From NCBI GenBank assembly GCA_965247525.1, contig OZ252015.1, positions 1,488,001 to 1,552,000 of the forward strand: a DNA stretch of 64,000 bases, given 5' to 3'. How positions within the stretch are numbered: position 1 is the stretch's first letter; each line of letters begins with the position of its first letter. The translations under genes were made by a program, and so were the position numbers. The notes beneath the pieces are model-generated. The model saw only the letters and a program-made list of their open reading frames with translations, did not search any database and was not told where the DNA came from. This document shows positions 8,553 through 17,214 of the stretch, one piece after another. The DNA is from JAZKID01 sp965247525 (GTDB lineage Bacteria > Pseudomonadota > Alphaproteobacteria > Rhizobiales > UBA4765).

Positions 8553-9653
8553 ATGACATCATTTGACAGACCCTTAAGCGGCGTGCGCGTGCTTGAACTG
8601 GCGCGCATCCTTGCCGGCCCGTGGGCAGGGCAGCTTTTGGCCGATCTTGGGGCGCAAGTGACGAAGGTCGAGCACCCGCAAGGCGGCGATGACACGCGCG
8701 GCTGGGGGCCTCCTTTTATCGACAATGCAGACGGCACCAAGACCAGCGCTTATTATCACTGCTGCAATCGCGGCAAACATGTGGAGCGCGTGGACTTTCA
8801 GGACAAAGACGGCCGCGATAAAATTATTGCGCTGGCCAAAGACAGCGACATTCTCATCGAAAATTTCAAAACGGGCAGCCTGCAAAAATACGGCCTCGAT
8901 TATGAAGCCTTGAAAGCCATCAATCCGCGGCTGATCTACTGCTCCATTACCGGCTTTGGCCAAGACGGTCCTTATGCGCAGCGCGCGGGCTATGATTTTA
9001 TGATCCAGGCCATGTCCGGCATCATGGATGTGACCGGGGAACAAGACGGGCCGCCGCTGAAAACCGGCGTTGCGATCGCCGATCTGTTCACCGGCCACTA
9101 TGCGGTGGCCGGGCTTTTGGCAGCGCTGTATGCGCGCGAAAAAACCGGCAAGGGGGCATGGCTCGATCTGTCACTGCTCGACTGCATGGCGGCGTCACTT
9201 GCCAATCAGGCGGCCAACTATCTCAGCAGCGGCGTGTCGCCGCAGCGGCGCGGCAACGCCCACCCCAATATCGTTCCTTATGATGCGTTTCCCTGCCGCG
9301 ATGGTCACATCATCATCGCGGTTGGCTCCGATCGGCAGTTTTTGTCGCTGTGCGATGTGCTCGGTGCCGACGATTTAAAAGCAAACCCTGATTATGCCAC
9401 CAATGCAGGCCGCGTGGCCGCGCGCGATGAACTTGTCGCTGCGCTTTCGGACATAACAAAACTGTTTGATAAGGCCGCTTTGTTGCACGCGCTGGAGCAG
9501 CACACCGTACCTGCCGGGCCGATCAACACAATTGAAGAGATGTTTCAAGACCCCCACGTCATCGCGCGCGGGCTTGTGGTCGATGTTCCATCAGCGCAGG
9601 CACGCGCGGGCAGCATCAAAGCGGTGCGTTGCCCGATTAGATTTATCAGTTAA
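8553..9653 (+). CDS. CaiB/BaiF-type (family III) CoA transferase
   Basis: A 366-residue family III CoA transferase. Features: LSGVRVLELARILAGPW at the N-terminus, GADVTKVEHP-like GAQVTKVEHPQGGD, and GYDFMIQAMSGIMDVTG carrying the family's catalytic aspartate in YDF. Such enzymes move CoA between organic acids; the substrates cannot be told here. The open frame extends upstream to 8490, but that part is repeat sequence. I chose the ATG at 8553 (MTSFDRPLSGV); the ATG at 8538 is also possible. Its stop overlaps the convergent gene 9646-10128 by 8 bases. Confidence 0.9.
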   Translation: MTSFDRPLSGVRVLELARILAGPWAGQLLADLGAQVTKVEHPQGGDDTRGWGPPFIDNADGTKTSAYYHCCNRGKHVERVDFQDKDGRDKIIALAKDSDILIENFKTGSLQKYGLDYEALKAINPRLIYCSITGFGQDGPYAQRAGYDFMIQAMSGIMDVTGEQDGPPLKTGVAIADLFTGHYAVAGLLAALYAREKTGKGAWLDLSLLDCMAASLANQAANYLSSGVSPQRRGNAHPNIVPYDAFPCRDGHIIIAVGSDRQFLSLCDVLGADDLKANPDYATNAGRVAARDELVAALSDITKLFDKAALLHALEQHTVPAGPINTIEEMFQDPHVIARGLVVDVPSAQARAGSIKAVRCPIRFIS

Positions 9654-10128
9654 TCCAGATCGTTTTTCCATCGCTTGAAGGTCTCGTATTGTAGATAGTG
9701 CTGTTCTTTGAAATTGTTGTATCTGACGAAAGTTCAACTTTTTCTTTAAGAACTTTAGTTGCGGGATCTTTAATAGATTTGGTTTCGGTTTTAATGACTT
9801 TGGGTCTGCTTTTAATTTTTGCAACGGTTATTTTTTTATCTGCAAACACTCGGCTGGCTTCGCGCGTTGTCAGGTAACCATCTTTTTTACCATGGCTTTG
9901 AACGCCAAGTTTACGGCCTTTTCCATCGGCCAATGAGACGGCGGCTTTGTAAAAAGACACGGCGTTCCAGGTCTTCATTTTTTTGACGACACTCGCAGCC
10001 ACGTCTTTTTTAACGCCGGCCTTGATCAGCGCTTCGGTTTTTTGCGCAACACTGGCGTTTTTGAATTTTTCGACGCCTTTAAATTTCGTGGTAATCTGGC
10101 GCTCGTCAATGGTTTTAAAAGTTGTCAT
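9646..10128 (-). CDS. Lysine-rich hypothetical protein, 160 aa
   Basis: I do not recognise this protein. It is basic and lysine-rich, with no signal peptide or membrane segment. An N-terminal helical part contains ASVAQKTEALIKAGVKKD and SVVKKMKTWNAVSFYKAAVSL. A C-terminal tail rich in K, T and S includes IKSRPKVIKTETKSIKDP and ends KTIWIN. The base composition is AT-richer than its neighbours. It converges on the CoA transferase gene with an 8-base overlap. It is one of several orphan genes in the window that interrupt conserved gene orders. The frame is uninterrupted over 160 codons, which supports a real gene. Confidence 0.65.
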   Translation of the reverse strand: MTTFKTIDERQITTKFKGVEKFKNASVAQKTEALIKAGVKKDVAASVVKKMKTWNAVSFYKAAVSLADGKGRKLGVQSHGKKDGYLTTREASRVFADKKITVAKIKSRPKVIKTETKSIKDPATKVLKEKVELSSDTTISKNSTIYNTRPSSDGKTIWIN

Positions 10129-10209
10129 GCCATCATCCTCATGCGGAGAGGATAAAGCACCTTATATTTTTGTCATTTGAAACAGCGATTCAGAATGAAT
10201 TGATCGTAT

Positions 10210-11169
10210 TTAACTTAAACTGCGGCCAATATTCAAAAACTTGTCATGCCGCTGTTTGACGATCTCGTCGCGCGAAAGACGCGACATCTCCTGCAATGCG
10301 TCTGAAATGGCGTCGGCAACGGCGGACTTCACCTGCTCTGAATCACGGTGCGCGCCGCCCAGCGGCTCGGGAATAATTTTATCGATGACGCCAAATTTAA
10401 TCAGATCCTGCGCGGTAATTTTCATGTTTGTCGCGGCGTCCTGCGCGCGCGTTGAATCGCGCCACAAGATGGAGGCCGCACCTTCCGGCGAAATTACGCT
10501 GTAAATGGCGTGCTCCAGCATCAGCACGCGGCTGGCCGCGGCAATCGCAATCGCGCCGCCGGAACCGCCTTCACCGATAATCAGCGCCACACTGGGGCTG
10601 CGCAGATTGAGGCAGGCCTCTGTCGAGCGGGCAATTGCTTCAGCTTGTCCGCGTTCTTCCGCATCGATGCCGGGGTAAGCCCCCGCCGTGTCGACGAACG
10701 AGATCAGCGGAATGTCGAAACGGTCGGCCATTTCAATCAGGCGCGCGGCCTTGCGATAGCCTTCGGGGCGCGCCATGCCAAAATTATGCTTCAGCCGGCT
10801 TTCGGTATCAGCGCCTTTTTCATTGCCCAGAATACAGACTGATGCGCCCTTGAAACGCGCAAAGCCCGCGACAAGCGCTTCGTCTTCGCCAAAGGCGCGG
10901 TCACCGGCCAGCGGCGTGAATTCGGTGAAAAGGCTGCTGATATATTCCAGCGCGTGCGGGCGCTCGGGGTGGCGCGCCACTTGCGTTTTTTGCCAGGGCG
11001 ACAGCTTGGCATAGAGATCGCGAAGGACGCCTTCGGCTTTTGTTTCCAGCCGGGCAATGTCGTCCTGAATGCTCAAAGAATTGCCTTCCGAGGCCGCAAG
11101 GCTGCGCAGGTCGGAAATACGGCCTTCAAATTCGGCGACAGGTTTTTCAAAATCGAGATAGGTTTGCAT
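10210..11169 (-). CDS. accA: Acetyl-CoA carboxylase carboxyltransferase subunit alpha
   Basis: A 319-residue AccA, which with AccD transfers the carboxyl group from biotin to acetyl-CoA, the first committed step of fatty acid synthesis. Recognised by MQTYLDFEKPVAEFEGRI at the start, GFARFKGASVCILGNEKG, NFGMARPEGYRKAARL, SFVDTAGAYPGIDAEERGQ and IGEGGSGGAIAI, the oxyanion-hole and CoA-binding signatures. I place the start at 11169, where the protein aligns with the family; in-frame ATGs at 11190 and 11199 would add up to 10 residues. It is followed on the same strand by nothing in its direct operon; upstream is a long palindromic repeat, then xerD, an order common in Alphaproteobacteria. Confidence 0.96.
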   Translation of the reverse strand: MQTYLDFEKPVAEFEGRISDLRSLAASEGNSLSIQDDIARLETKAEGVLRDLYAKLSPWQKTQVARHPERPHALEYISSLFTEFTPLAGDRAFGEDEALVAGFARFKGASVCILGNEKGADTESRLKHNFGMARPEGYRKAARLIEMADRFDIPLISFVDTAGAYPGIDAEERGQAEAIARSTEACLNLRSPSVALIIGEGGSGGAIAIAAASRVLMLEHAIYSVISPEGAASILWRDSTRAQDAATNMKITAQDLIKFGVIDKIIPEPLGGAHRDSEQVKSAVADAISDALQEMSRLSRDEIVKQRHDKFLNIGRSLS

Positions 11170-11300
11170 GTGAAAGACGCTAAACTCCATTAACGGCATT
11201 GTTTTAGCCTTTTTGGCGCGCCCTGCAAAGGTTTAATCTGTCCCAAATTATCAAGGAAAAGGCGTGTTGAGGGATATGCTAAAAAGAAAGCAGAGTGGTG

Positions 11301-11454
11301 CATTCTTGCGTTGCCGAGATTTATCAGATTTCTAAGCCGGTCAAGGGTTATGACCAGCATGCTGGCGCGTCGCACCCGAGCTTTAGCGAATGGTGCATTT
11401 AAAGCGCCCTTGACTGGCTTAGAAATCTGAAACAATGGCATCCAAGCAAGAATG
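11301..11454. repeat. Long covarying palindromic element, copy 2
   Basis: Same ends (CATTCTTGC, GCAAGAATG) and shoulders as copy 1, but the arms are CAGATTTCTAAGCC and GGCTTAGAAATCTG. The loop is longer and contains a CCCGAGCTTTAGCGAATGG motif also found at 15929. It fills most of the gap 11170-11505 between accA and xerD. Confidence 0.85.
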
Positions 11455-11505
11455 CCGTGTTTTGCATTTAAGGTTCGGTATAAAGAAAAGCGAACCGCCT
11501 CTCAC

Positions 11506-12438
11506 TCAATCATTCAAAGGATGATGGTCGCGGACAAGACCAATCAGCCGCTCATCAAGCAGGTGCGTGTAAATCTGCGTCGTGGCAATATCGGCATGGC
11601 CGAGAAGCTGTTGCAGACTGCGAAGGTCGGCGCCGTTTTGCAGCATATGGCTGGCAAAGGCATGGCGGATCACATGCGGGGAGAGTTTATCAGGCGCAAG
11701 ACCGGCGGCCGCCGCAAGGTCTTTGAGATCGCGCGCGGCCTGTTGCCGTGTCAGATGGCCGCCGGCGCCATTGGCGGCAAACAGCCACGGGCTGTCCTGC
11801 TCGAATTGTTTTTTCTCATTCAAAGCGCGGCAGCGCGCGCGGTAATCGCGCACGGCCTGCAGCGCCAGTTCAGGCAAAGGCAGCAGGCGTTCCTTGCCGC
11901 CTTTCCCCATCACGGTGAACATGCCACGGGCATTTTCAATCGAAGCAGGAAGGCTGACAAGCTCTGAAATGCGCAGGCCGGTTGCATAGAGAAGTTCGAG
12001 CAAGGCCAGAAGCCGCATGGCTTTGAGCCGCCCAGCCGTTGAAAGTGTGTCATCGGCGGCAGCCTCGCTTGCCGCGCGAAACAGCCGCGCCATGTCATCA
12101 ATGGTCAGTGTTTTGGGAAGAGGGCGAGCAATGCGCGGTGCGTCGAGCACCAGTGTCGGGTCGTCCTCGCGCAGGCGGTCCTGTTGCAGATAGCGGTAAT
12201 ACTGGCGCAGTGCCGACAGCTTGCGGCTTTGTGTCGCGGCGCTGAGCGCGTTCGCGCTTAGCGCGTGCAGATAGGCGCGCAGATCGTCAGTTGCGGCGTC
12301 ATGCAGCGACTGTTTTTTCGCGGCGAGAAAGAGTTGCACATGTTCAAGGTCGCGGCGATAGCTGTCGATGGTATTGCGGGCGCTGTTGCGCTCGCTGGCC
12401 AGCATATTCAGGAAAGCGGAAATGCTGGAAGGCTGCAT
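11506..12438 (-). CDS. xerD: Site-specific tyrosine recombinase XerD
   Basis: A 310-residue tyrosine recombinase of the XerC/XerD type that resolves chromosome dimers at dif. The N-terminal SAM-like core-binding domain (about 1-90) contains RNTIDSYRRDLEHV. The catalytic domain shows the Arg in ATGLRISELVSL, the Lys in MGKGGKERLLPL, HVIRHAFASHML (His-x-x-Arg), LLGHADI, and the nucleophile Tyr in TTQIYTHL. Length and neighbourhood (accA on one side, shikimate genes on the other) fit alphaproteobacterial XerD. It lies 12 bases downstream of the small membrane-protein gene on the same strand and may be cotranscribed. Confidence 0.94.
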   Translation of the reverse strand: MQPSSISAFLNMLASERNSARNTIDSYRRDLEHVQLFLAAKKQSLHDAATDDLRAYLHALSANALSAATQSRKLSALRQYYRYLQQDRLREDDPTLVLDAPRIARPLPKTLTIDDMARLFRAASEAAADDTLSTAGRLKAMRLLALLELLYATGLRISELVSLPASIENARGMFTVMGKGGKERLLPLPELALQAVRDYRARCRALNEKKQFEQDSPWLFAANGAGGHLTRQQAARDLKDLAAAAGLAPDKLSPHVIRHAFASHMLQNGADLRSLQQLLGHADIATTQIYTHLLDERLIGLVRDHHPLND

Positions 12439-12450
12439 AGCGCCCTTAAA

Positions 12451-12603
12451 TTATTTCGTCTGCTGGATCATCTGGCTGGGCGACACGGTAAATCCCATAT
12501 CGCGCGATTTCGGGCTGACAAAAGTCGCCAGCGCAAACACGCCGGTGAAAATCAGCGCGGCGACAACAGCGATAAAAACAAGAAATTTAACCAGTGAAAT
12601 CAT
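12451..12603 (-). CDS. Small single-pass membrane protein, 50 aa
   Basis: The peptide begins MISLVKFLVFIAVVAALIFT, a clear single membrane helix, followed by a short tail with SPKSRDMGFTVSPSQ. I chose the ATG at 12603 because the hydrophobic segment begins there and GGTGG lies 5 bases upstream; in-frame ATGs at 12612 and 12645 are possible. It lies between xerD and aroK, where related alphaproteobacteria often carry a small hypothetical gene. Function unknown. No function is suggested beyond membrane location. Confidence 0.6.
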   Translation of the reverse strand: MISLVKFLVFIAVVAALIFTGVFALATFVSPKSRDMGFTVSPSQMIQQTK

Positions 12604-12788
12604 GGCCACCATACTGCCGCAGAGCGGCCTTAAGTGCAAGAGCACCCGAGCCTTGCCCGAGCCTTAGCGAATGGCAACATAGACAAAGCCGAACGGCAAC
12701 ATATACAAAGTCCAATGGCTTATCAACAAACTCAAATGCGCAATAAAACAGCGCCTTTGGATGCAATAAAATCAATATACATCATTTA

Positions 12789-12852
12789 CCGCTCACCCCA
12801 GCGCAAGCTGGGGTCTTTTATTGGAGATTCCTGCTTTCGCAGGAATGAGCGG
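12789..12852. repeat. Interspersed palindromic repeat, CCGCTCA...TGAGCGG type
   Basis: Second copy of the element at 6217. Ends CCGCTCA and TGAGCGG. Inner hairpins CCCCAGCgcaaGCTGGGG and CCTGCtttcGCAGG have different arms from the first copy. It lies in the leader of aroK, and the open frame upstream of the aroK start is this repeat. Confidence 0.75.
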
Positions 12853-12988
12853 ATTCATTGAATTGAAATTGCTGTATTCCCTCAAGGCGCCAGTCGTTTC
12901 TAAATTTGCCGCCACAACTGAACTGGCAAAAACATCGCTGGTCTGTTACTCACAGAGCCAAATCAAAACGGCACAAAAGAGAGAGACG

Positions 12989-13567
12989 TTGCGTTTTTTC
13001 AAAGACGAGGGGCTGGCAAAGCTGAAAGCGGCCATTGGCGATAAAAGCCTTGTGCTCATCGGCATGATGGGAGCGGGCAAAAGCACGATCGGCCGTCGTC
13101 TGGCCAAAAAAATGGGCTATAAATTTGTCGATGCCGACCACGAGATCGAGGCGGCGGCCGGCATGAAAGTGCCGGACATTTTTGAAGTGTTCGGCGAGCA
13201 GGCCTTTCGCGACGGCGAAAAAAAAGTGCTCGACAGGCTGATGCGCGAAGGGCCGCATATCGTCGCCACTGGCGGCGGTGCTTTTTTGAACGAAGACACG
13301 CGCCGCGCCATTTCCGCTAATGGCCTGTCGATCTGGCTGCGCGCCGAGCTTGATGTGCTGATGGAGCGCGTGCGCCGCAAGGGCAACCGGCCATTGCTTT
13401 TGACAGAAGACCCTGAGGGGACGATGCGCCGATTGCTTGAAGAACGTGTTGCTGTCTATGCGCTCGCCGACATCGTGGTCGAGAGCAATGACAATTCGCA
13501 TGACAAGGTTGTGGCGGCAACGATTGCAAGACTGCACGCGTATTACAACGAGGCACCCGATGCGTGA
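12989..13567 (+). CDS. aroK: Shikimate kinase
   Basis: Shikimate kinase phosphorylates shikimate at O3 in the chorismate pathway. Walker A is GMMGAGKSTIGRR. FVDADHEIE carries the shikimate-binding Asp, and FGEQAFRDGEK and VATGGGAF follow; RGNRPLL-like KGNRPLLL is in the lid. No ATG is well placed: the open frame reaches back to 12821 but its first third is repeat sequence. I prefer the TTG at 12989 (MRFFKDEGLAKLK, 192 aa), preceded by AAGAGAGAGACG as ribosome site. The 3' end overlaps aroB by 8 bases, so aroK, aroB and the CorC gene form an operon. Confidence 0.93.
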   Translation: MRFFKDEGLAKLKAAIGDKSLVLIGMMGAGKSTIGRRLAKKMGYKFVDADHEIEAAAGMKVPDIFEVFGEQAFRDGEKKVLDRLMREGPHIVATGGGAFLNEDTRRAISANGLSIWLRAELDVLMERVRRKGNRPLLLTEDPEGTMRRLLEERVAVYALADIVVESNDNSHDKVVAATIARLHAYYNEAPDA

Positions 13568-14675
13568 GCCCCAGACAATTCCCGTCGCGCTCGGATCGCG
13601 CAGCTATGACATTCATCTTGGCGCGGGGCTGCTTCACAATGCGGGTGCATTGCTCGGCGAGCTGAACAATCGTGGCCGCATTTTCATCATCACAGATGAC
13701 ACTGTGCGCAAGCTGCATGGCGCCGCTTTCCAGGCAGCACTGGAAGCGGCAGGACGCAGTGTCGTCATGCTGTCTGTTCCCGCAGGGGAGCATTCAAAAA
13801 ATCTAGAAACTTATGCTGATCTGCTGGAGCAGATGACGCGCGACGCGCTGGAGCGGCATGATCTCATTGTCGGGTTTGGCGGCGGCGTTGTCGGCGATCT
13901 TGCAGGCTTTGTCGCGGCCACAGCCTTGCGCGGCGTCGATTTCGTGCAAATCCCAACAACGCTTCTGGCGCAGGTCGACAGCTCGGTGGGCGGCAAGACC
14001 GGCGTCAATCTGGCGGCGGGTAAAAATCTTGTCGGCGCGTTTTACCAGCCGCGCCTTGTCATTATCGACACGCAAGTGCTCGACACACTCGACCCGCGCC
14101 AATTGCGCGCGGGCTACGCCGAGATTGTCAAAATGGCCTTGCTCGGCGATAGCGCGTTTTTTGATATGCTGGAAGAGCAAGGCACAAAAGTGCTTGCGCA
14201 AGGCGCGATGCGCGACGCCGCGATTGCACAAGCCTGCCGCATGAAGGCGGAAATTGTCGCGCGCGACGAGAGAGAGCAGAGGGAGCGGATGCTTCTTAAT
14301 CTGGGCCACACATTCGGCCACGCGCTGGAAGCACTGGCAGGCTATGGCGACACATTGCTGCATGGCGAAGCGGTTGCCATCGGCATTGCAATGGCATTCC
14401 GCTGTGCGCAAATGCGCGGCGATATCGACAATGCAACAACCTCGCGTGTCATCGCCCATCTGCAGGCGATGGAGCTGCCGACACGGATTGCGGATCGTTT
14501 TTTGAAAATGCCATCGCCGCAGGACATGCTGGTGCTGATGGCGCGCGACAAGAAAAACAAAGCCGGCGCGATACGGCTGGTGTTGCCGCTGCGCATCGGC
14601 GCGGCGCATGTTGTCAGTATCGACAAGACGATGCTCAATGATATTTTGAAAAGTGAGATTGAGACACACCCATGA
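13560..14675 (+). CDS. aroB: 3-dehydroquinate synthase
   Basis: A 371-residue AroB, the NAD- and zinc-dependent cyclase making 3-dehydroquinate, second step of the shikimate pathway. Signatures: GFGGGVVGDLAGFVAAT for nucleotide binding, IPTTLLAQVDSSVGGKT, GYAEIVKMALLGD, NLGHTFGHALE and HGEAVAIGIAMA with the zinc-binding Glu and His residues. The start ATG at 13560 lies inside the last codons of aroK. The stop overlaps the following gene as ATGA. Length is standard. Confidence 0.96.
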   Translation: MREPQTIPVALGSRSYDIHLGAGLLHNAGALLGELNNRGRIFIITDDTVRKLHGAAFQAALEAAGRSVVMLSVPAGEHSKNLETYADLLEQMTRDALERHDLIVGFGGGVVGDLAGFVAATALRGVDFVQIPTTLLAQVDSSVGGKTGVNLAAGKNLVGAFYQPRLVIIDTQVLDTLDPRQLRAGYAEIVKMALLGDSAFFDMLEEQGTKVLAQGAMRDAAIAQACRMKAEIVARDEREQRERMLLNLGHTFGHALEALAGYGDTLLHGEAVAIGIAMAFRCAQMRGDIDNATTSRVIAHLQAMELPTRIADRFLKMPSPQDMLVLMARDKKNKAGAIRLVLPLRIGAAHVVSIDKTMLNDILKSEIETHP

Positions 14676-15940
14676 CAAATGTTGAAATCTGGACGCTTGT
14701 TCTCGTCTTTGTCCTGCTTGTGATTTCCGCGCTGCTGTCGCTGAGCGAAACGGCCTTTACGGCCTTAAGCAAAGCACGTTTGCTGTCGCTGGAGCATGGC
14801 GGCGACAAGCGCGCGTCCAAGCTTGCAAAGCTGTTGCAAAAGCGCGAACGCGTGGTCGCATCGCTTTTGCTGGGCTTCAGCATGGTCAACATTCTGGCGA
14901 CCGCGCTCACCTCGTCTGTGTTCCTTGCCCTGTTTAATGAGGCAGGTGTGTTTTACGCGACAGGCGTGATGACGGTGCTGATCGTCATCTTTGTTGAAAT
15001 CATGCCGAAAACATATGCGCTCAACCATGCTGAACATTCGGCGCTGGCGTTTTCATGGCTGATCCGCTCCACCAATTTTTTCCTTGGGCCTCTGGCGCGT
15101 GCCTGCGCGGTCATCGCAAAACTGGCGCTGCGCTTTGTCGGCATCAAAGGTGAGGGCGGATCGCTTGTTGATGCGCATGACGAAATCCGCGGTCAGGTGC
15201 AATTGCTGCATTTGGAAGGCGGGGTGCATAAAATCGACAAAGACATGTTGGGCGGCCTGCTCGATCTGAAAGAGCTGAACGTGTCGGACATCATGATCCA
15301 CCGCACCAAAATGAACGCGCTCGACATCGATATGCCAATCGAGCAGCTGGTGGCCGAGGCACTTGGCTATCCGCACACCCGCCTGCCGGTGTGGAAGGAC
15401 GACCCTGAAAACATCGTCGGCGTGCTGCATATCAAGCAGCTGATCCGCGCGCTGCACGCGGTCGACAACGATCCGGGCAAGGTCATTCTGGCCGAGCTGA
15501 TGCAACCGCCCTGGTTCGTGCCCGACACGACCGAACTTGGCGACCAGCTGCGCTCATTCCTGAAGCGCAAATCGCATTTCGCGCTGGTGGTCGATGAATA
15601 TGGCGAGGTGATGGGTCTTGTGACGCTTGAAGACATTATCGAGGAAATCGTCGGCGATATTTCAGACGAGACCGACCATGACATTCAGGGCGTGCGCATT
15701 CTTCCCGGTAATATTGTCATTGCCAATGGCAGTGTCGCGATCCGCGACATCAACCGCGCAATGGACTGGCAGCTGCCGGATGAAGAGGCGACAACGCTTG
15801 CAGGGCTTGTCATCCACGAAGCGCGGCAGATCCCCGAGCGCGGCCAGACTTTCACCTTTTACGGGTTTAATTTTGAAGTGATCCGCCGCGAGCGCAACCG
15901 CATCACGCGGCTTCGTATTTCGGCAGCGCCCGAGCTTTAG
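14672..15940 (+). CDS. CNNM/HlyC-CorC family membrane protein with CBS domains
   Basis: A 422-residue protein of the CorC/HlyC (UPF0053) type: an N-terminal CNNM membrane domain with about three to four helices (5-140), including SLSETAFTALSKARL and FVEIMPKTYAL; a CBS pair (about 205-330), with VSDIMIHRTKM and VVDEYGEVMGLVTLEDIIEE; and a C-terminal CorC_HlyC domain. Relatives act in magnesium or cobalt efflux; the ion here is inferred from the family only. It overlaps aroB by 4 bases and follows aroK-aroB, a common alphaproteobacterial order. The last residues (APEL) and the stop codon lie in a copy of the CCCGAGCTTTAGCGAATGG repeat, so the C-terminus may have been remodelled by the repeat. 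Confidence 0.92.
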   Translation: MTNVEIWTLVLVFVLLVISALLSLSETAFTALSKARLLSLEHGGDKRASKLAKLLQKRERVVASLLLGFSMVNILATALTSSVFLALFNEAGVFYATGVMTVLIVIFVEIMPKTYALNHAEHSALAFSWLIRSTNFFLGPLARACAVIAKLALRFVGIKGEGGSLVDAHDEIRGQVQLLHLEGGVHKIDKDMLGGLLDLKELNVSDIMIHRTKMNALDIDMPIEQLVAEALGYPHTRLPVWKDDPENIVGVLHIKQLIRALHAVDNDPGKVILAELMQPPWFVPDTTELGDQLRSFLKRKSHFALVVDEYGEVMGLVTLEDIIEEIVGDISDETDHDIQGVRILPGNIVIANGSVAIRDINRAMDWQLPDEEATTLAGLVIHEARQIPERGQTFTFYGFNFEVIRRERNRITRLRISAAPEL

Positions 15941-16047
15941 CGAATGGCGCTCTTAGAAAAGCCCGAGCTTTAGGCTCGAGCGCTTGCGCGAACAGCCTCA
16001 TTGTAAAAGCGCTCGAGCGCTTGCGCGAACAGCCTTATTATAAAAGC
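15926..16047. repeat. GCTCGAGCG repeat with a 37-bp tandem duplication
   Basis: Two CCCGAGCTTTAG motifs (15929 and 15962) are followed by two 37-bp units at 15974-16010 and 16011-16047. Each unit starts GCTCGAGCGCTTGCGCGAAC, and they differ at two positions. The same motif occurs in frame inside the helicase gene at 33122. Confidence 0.85.
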
Positions 16048-16086
16048 GCACCAAGTTTATAGACTTTAACACCATGCAGAATATTT

Positions 16087-16211
16087 CATTTTTGCTTGGA
16101 TGCGATGGGCTCATCATTTTTATACAGCTCAAGGGTCATGACCGGCTTTGCCGGCGCTTCGCGCCCTTGACCTGAATAAAAATGATGAAAAGGCTCGGCA
16201 TCGCAAAAATG
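16087..16211. repeat. Long covarying palindromic element, copy 3 (inverted)
   Basis: This copy is in the opposite orientation: left end CATTTTTGCTTGGATGCGATGG, split as CATTTTTGC plus TTGGATGCGATGG, matches the inverse of the usual right end, and the right end GCTCGGCATCGCAAAAATG matches the inverse of the usual left end. Arms are TCATCATTTTTAT and ATAAAAATGATGA. The core CTCAAGGGTC...GCGCCCTTGACC is conserved. Confidence 0.8.
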
Positions 16212-16220
16212 GCATAAAGT

Positions 16221-16363
16221 GTCTTCGACCAATTACAGTCGAGCAAGTCTTGGCAAGCAAGAATGGGGAGCTATGCTTAGAAAAAAAAGTCAAGCATTGC
16301 AAAAATCACAGAGAGCGTCTTCGACCAATTACAGTCGAGCAAGTCTTGGCATGCAAGAATGGG
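16221..16363. repeat. Pair of 47-bp direct repeats
   Basis: Copies at 16221-16267 and 16317-16363 both begin GTCTTCGACCAATTACAGTC and continue to a GGCA(A/T)GCAAGAATGGG end. That end resembles the right terminus of the long palindromic element, so these are probably decayed element ends. No gene is seen in 15941-16400. Confidence 0.75.
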
Positions 16364-16400
16364 ATGCTGTGCTTAATCAACGAAGAAGAAATAGAGTTTC

Positions 16401-16778
16401 TTACTTCGCCACCAGTTCCACGCTCACGGGGTTGGGCACATGCACGGTGTTGTAGACGCCGCGGTCATCGCCCGGCACGCTGGGGGATGAAAAGCCGATC
16501 GAGACAGGCCCAAGATCATAGCCTTTGTTGTAATCCTGCACCTTCGTGCCGACATCGACGCTGGCCGTTGAAAATCCGGCTTTTGTGAACGTGGCCGTAA
16601 AGCTCTCCACGCGGCGGATACGCGCCTGACAGGGCGTGACGCAGCTGACGCCGGTGGTTGTCGTCACGGTCGCGCCCTCAGGACTGGAGATAAATTTCAC
16701 CGTTTCTTCGCCGCCGGACGGCGCACCGGCGCAGGCGCCAAGCATTGTGCATAAAACAAGAGCCGACATTTTTTTCAT
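16401..16778 (-). CDS. Putative lipoprotein with PEGA-like segment
   Basis: A 125-residue protein with a lipoprotein signal: MKKMSALVLCTMLGAC, where LGAC is the lipobox and the Cys is at position 16. The mature part contains FISSPEGATVTTTTG followed by VSCVTPCQARI, which resembles the PEGA surface-domain pattern. It has two cysteines in addition to the lipidated one. It is therefore likely anchored in the outer or inner membrane; the function is unknown. It lies 9 bases downstream of bolA on the same strand, suggesting an operon. Confidence 0.75.
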   Translation of the reverse strand: MKKMSALVLCTMLGACAGAPSGGEETVKFISSPEGATVTTTTGVSCVTPCQARIRRVESFTATFTKAGFSTASVDVGTKVQDYNKGYDLGPVSIGFSSPSVPGDDRGVYNTVHVPNPVSVELVAK

Positions 16779-16787
16779 TGTTTGTCC

Positions 16788-17048
16788 TTATGGGGCGCTT
16801 AAGTGAAGTTGCAGCGCGTGCAGGCCGCTGTAAAATTCGCCGGCAACTGCGGCATTGACAAGGCGATGCCGCTCAATCCGGCTTTTGCCGGAAAAAACCG
16901 GCGAAACCATCACAATCTCATAATGTGTTTCTCCGCCAGGCCGCGCGCCGGCATGGCCGGCATGCGACGCTGAGCGGTCATGCACCTGCAGGTCCAGCGG
17001 GTTGAAGGCGGCGGTTAAAAGCGAGGTCAATCGTGCGGCGCGTGTCAT
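16788..17048 (-). CDS. BolA family protein
   Basis: An 86-residue BolA-like protein. It contains VHDRSASHAGHAG, GETHYEIVMVSPVFSGKSRIERHRLVN and GLHALQLHL, the class II KH-like fold with the conserved invariant His. The longest of those strings spans about residues 39-66. BolA proteins pair with monothiol glutaredoxins in iron-sulfur handling; that role is inferred from the family. The position next to the J-domain gene and cobS is a conserved alphaproteobacterial order. Confidence 0.88.
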   Translation of the reverse strand: MTRAARLTSLLTAAFNPLDLQVHDRSASHAGHAGARPGGETHYEIVMVSPVFSGKSRIERHRLVNAAVAGEFYSGLHALQLHLSAP

Positions 17049-17090
17049 TTTATGCTTTTGTCTTCAAGGTGCAATTTAGGCATAGAGCTT

Positions 17091-17214
17091 CATTCTTGCG
17101 ATGCCGAGTCTTTTTTAATTTTATTGTCGGCTCAAGGGTGATCATCGGCTTTGCCGACGCGAAGCGCCCTTGACCCCACGAATAAAATTAAAACAATAGC
17201 ATCCAAGCAAGAAT
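17091..17214. repeat. Long covarying palindromic element, copy 4
   Basis: Ends CATTCTTGC and GCAAGAAT. Shoulders are GATGCCGAG and AAACAATAGCAT. Arms are TTAATTTTATT and AATAAAATTAA, and the core is conserved with GATCATCGGC in place of TCATGACCGGC and the matching change GCCGACG. It lies between bolA and the divergent J-domain gene. Confidence 0.85.

Noticed and set aside
12821..12988. N-terminal 56 codons of the aroK frame
   Set aside because: Encoded partly by a palindromic repeat and not matched by shikimate kinases, which begin near the chosen TTG.
16148..16588. 146-codon frame over repeats and the lipoprotein antisense
   Set aside because: Built from decayed repeat ends and then antisense to a gene with a clear lipobox.
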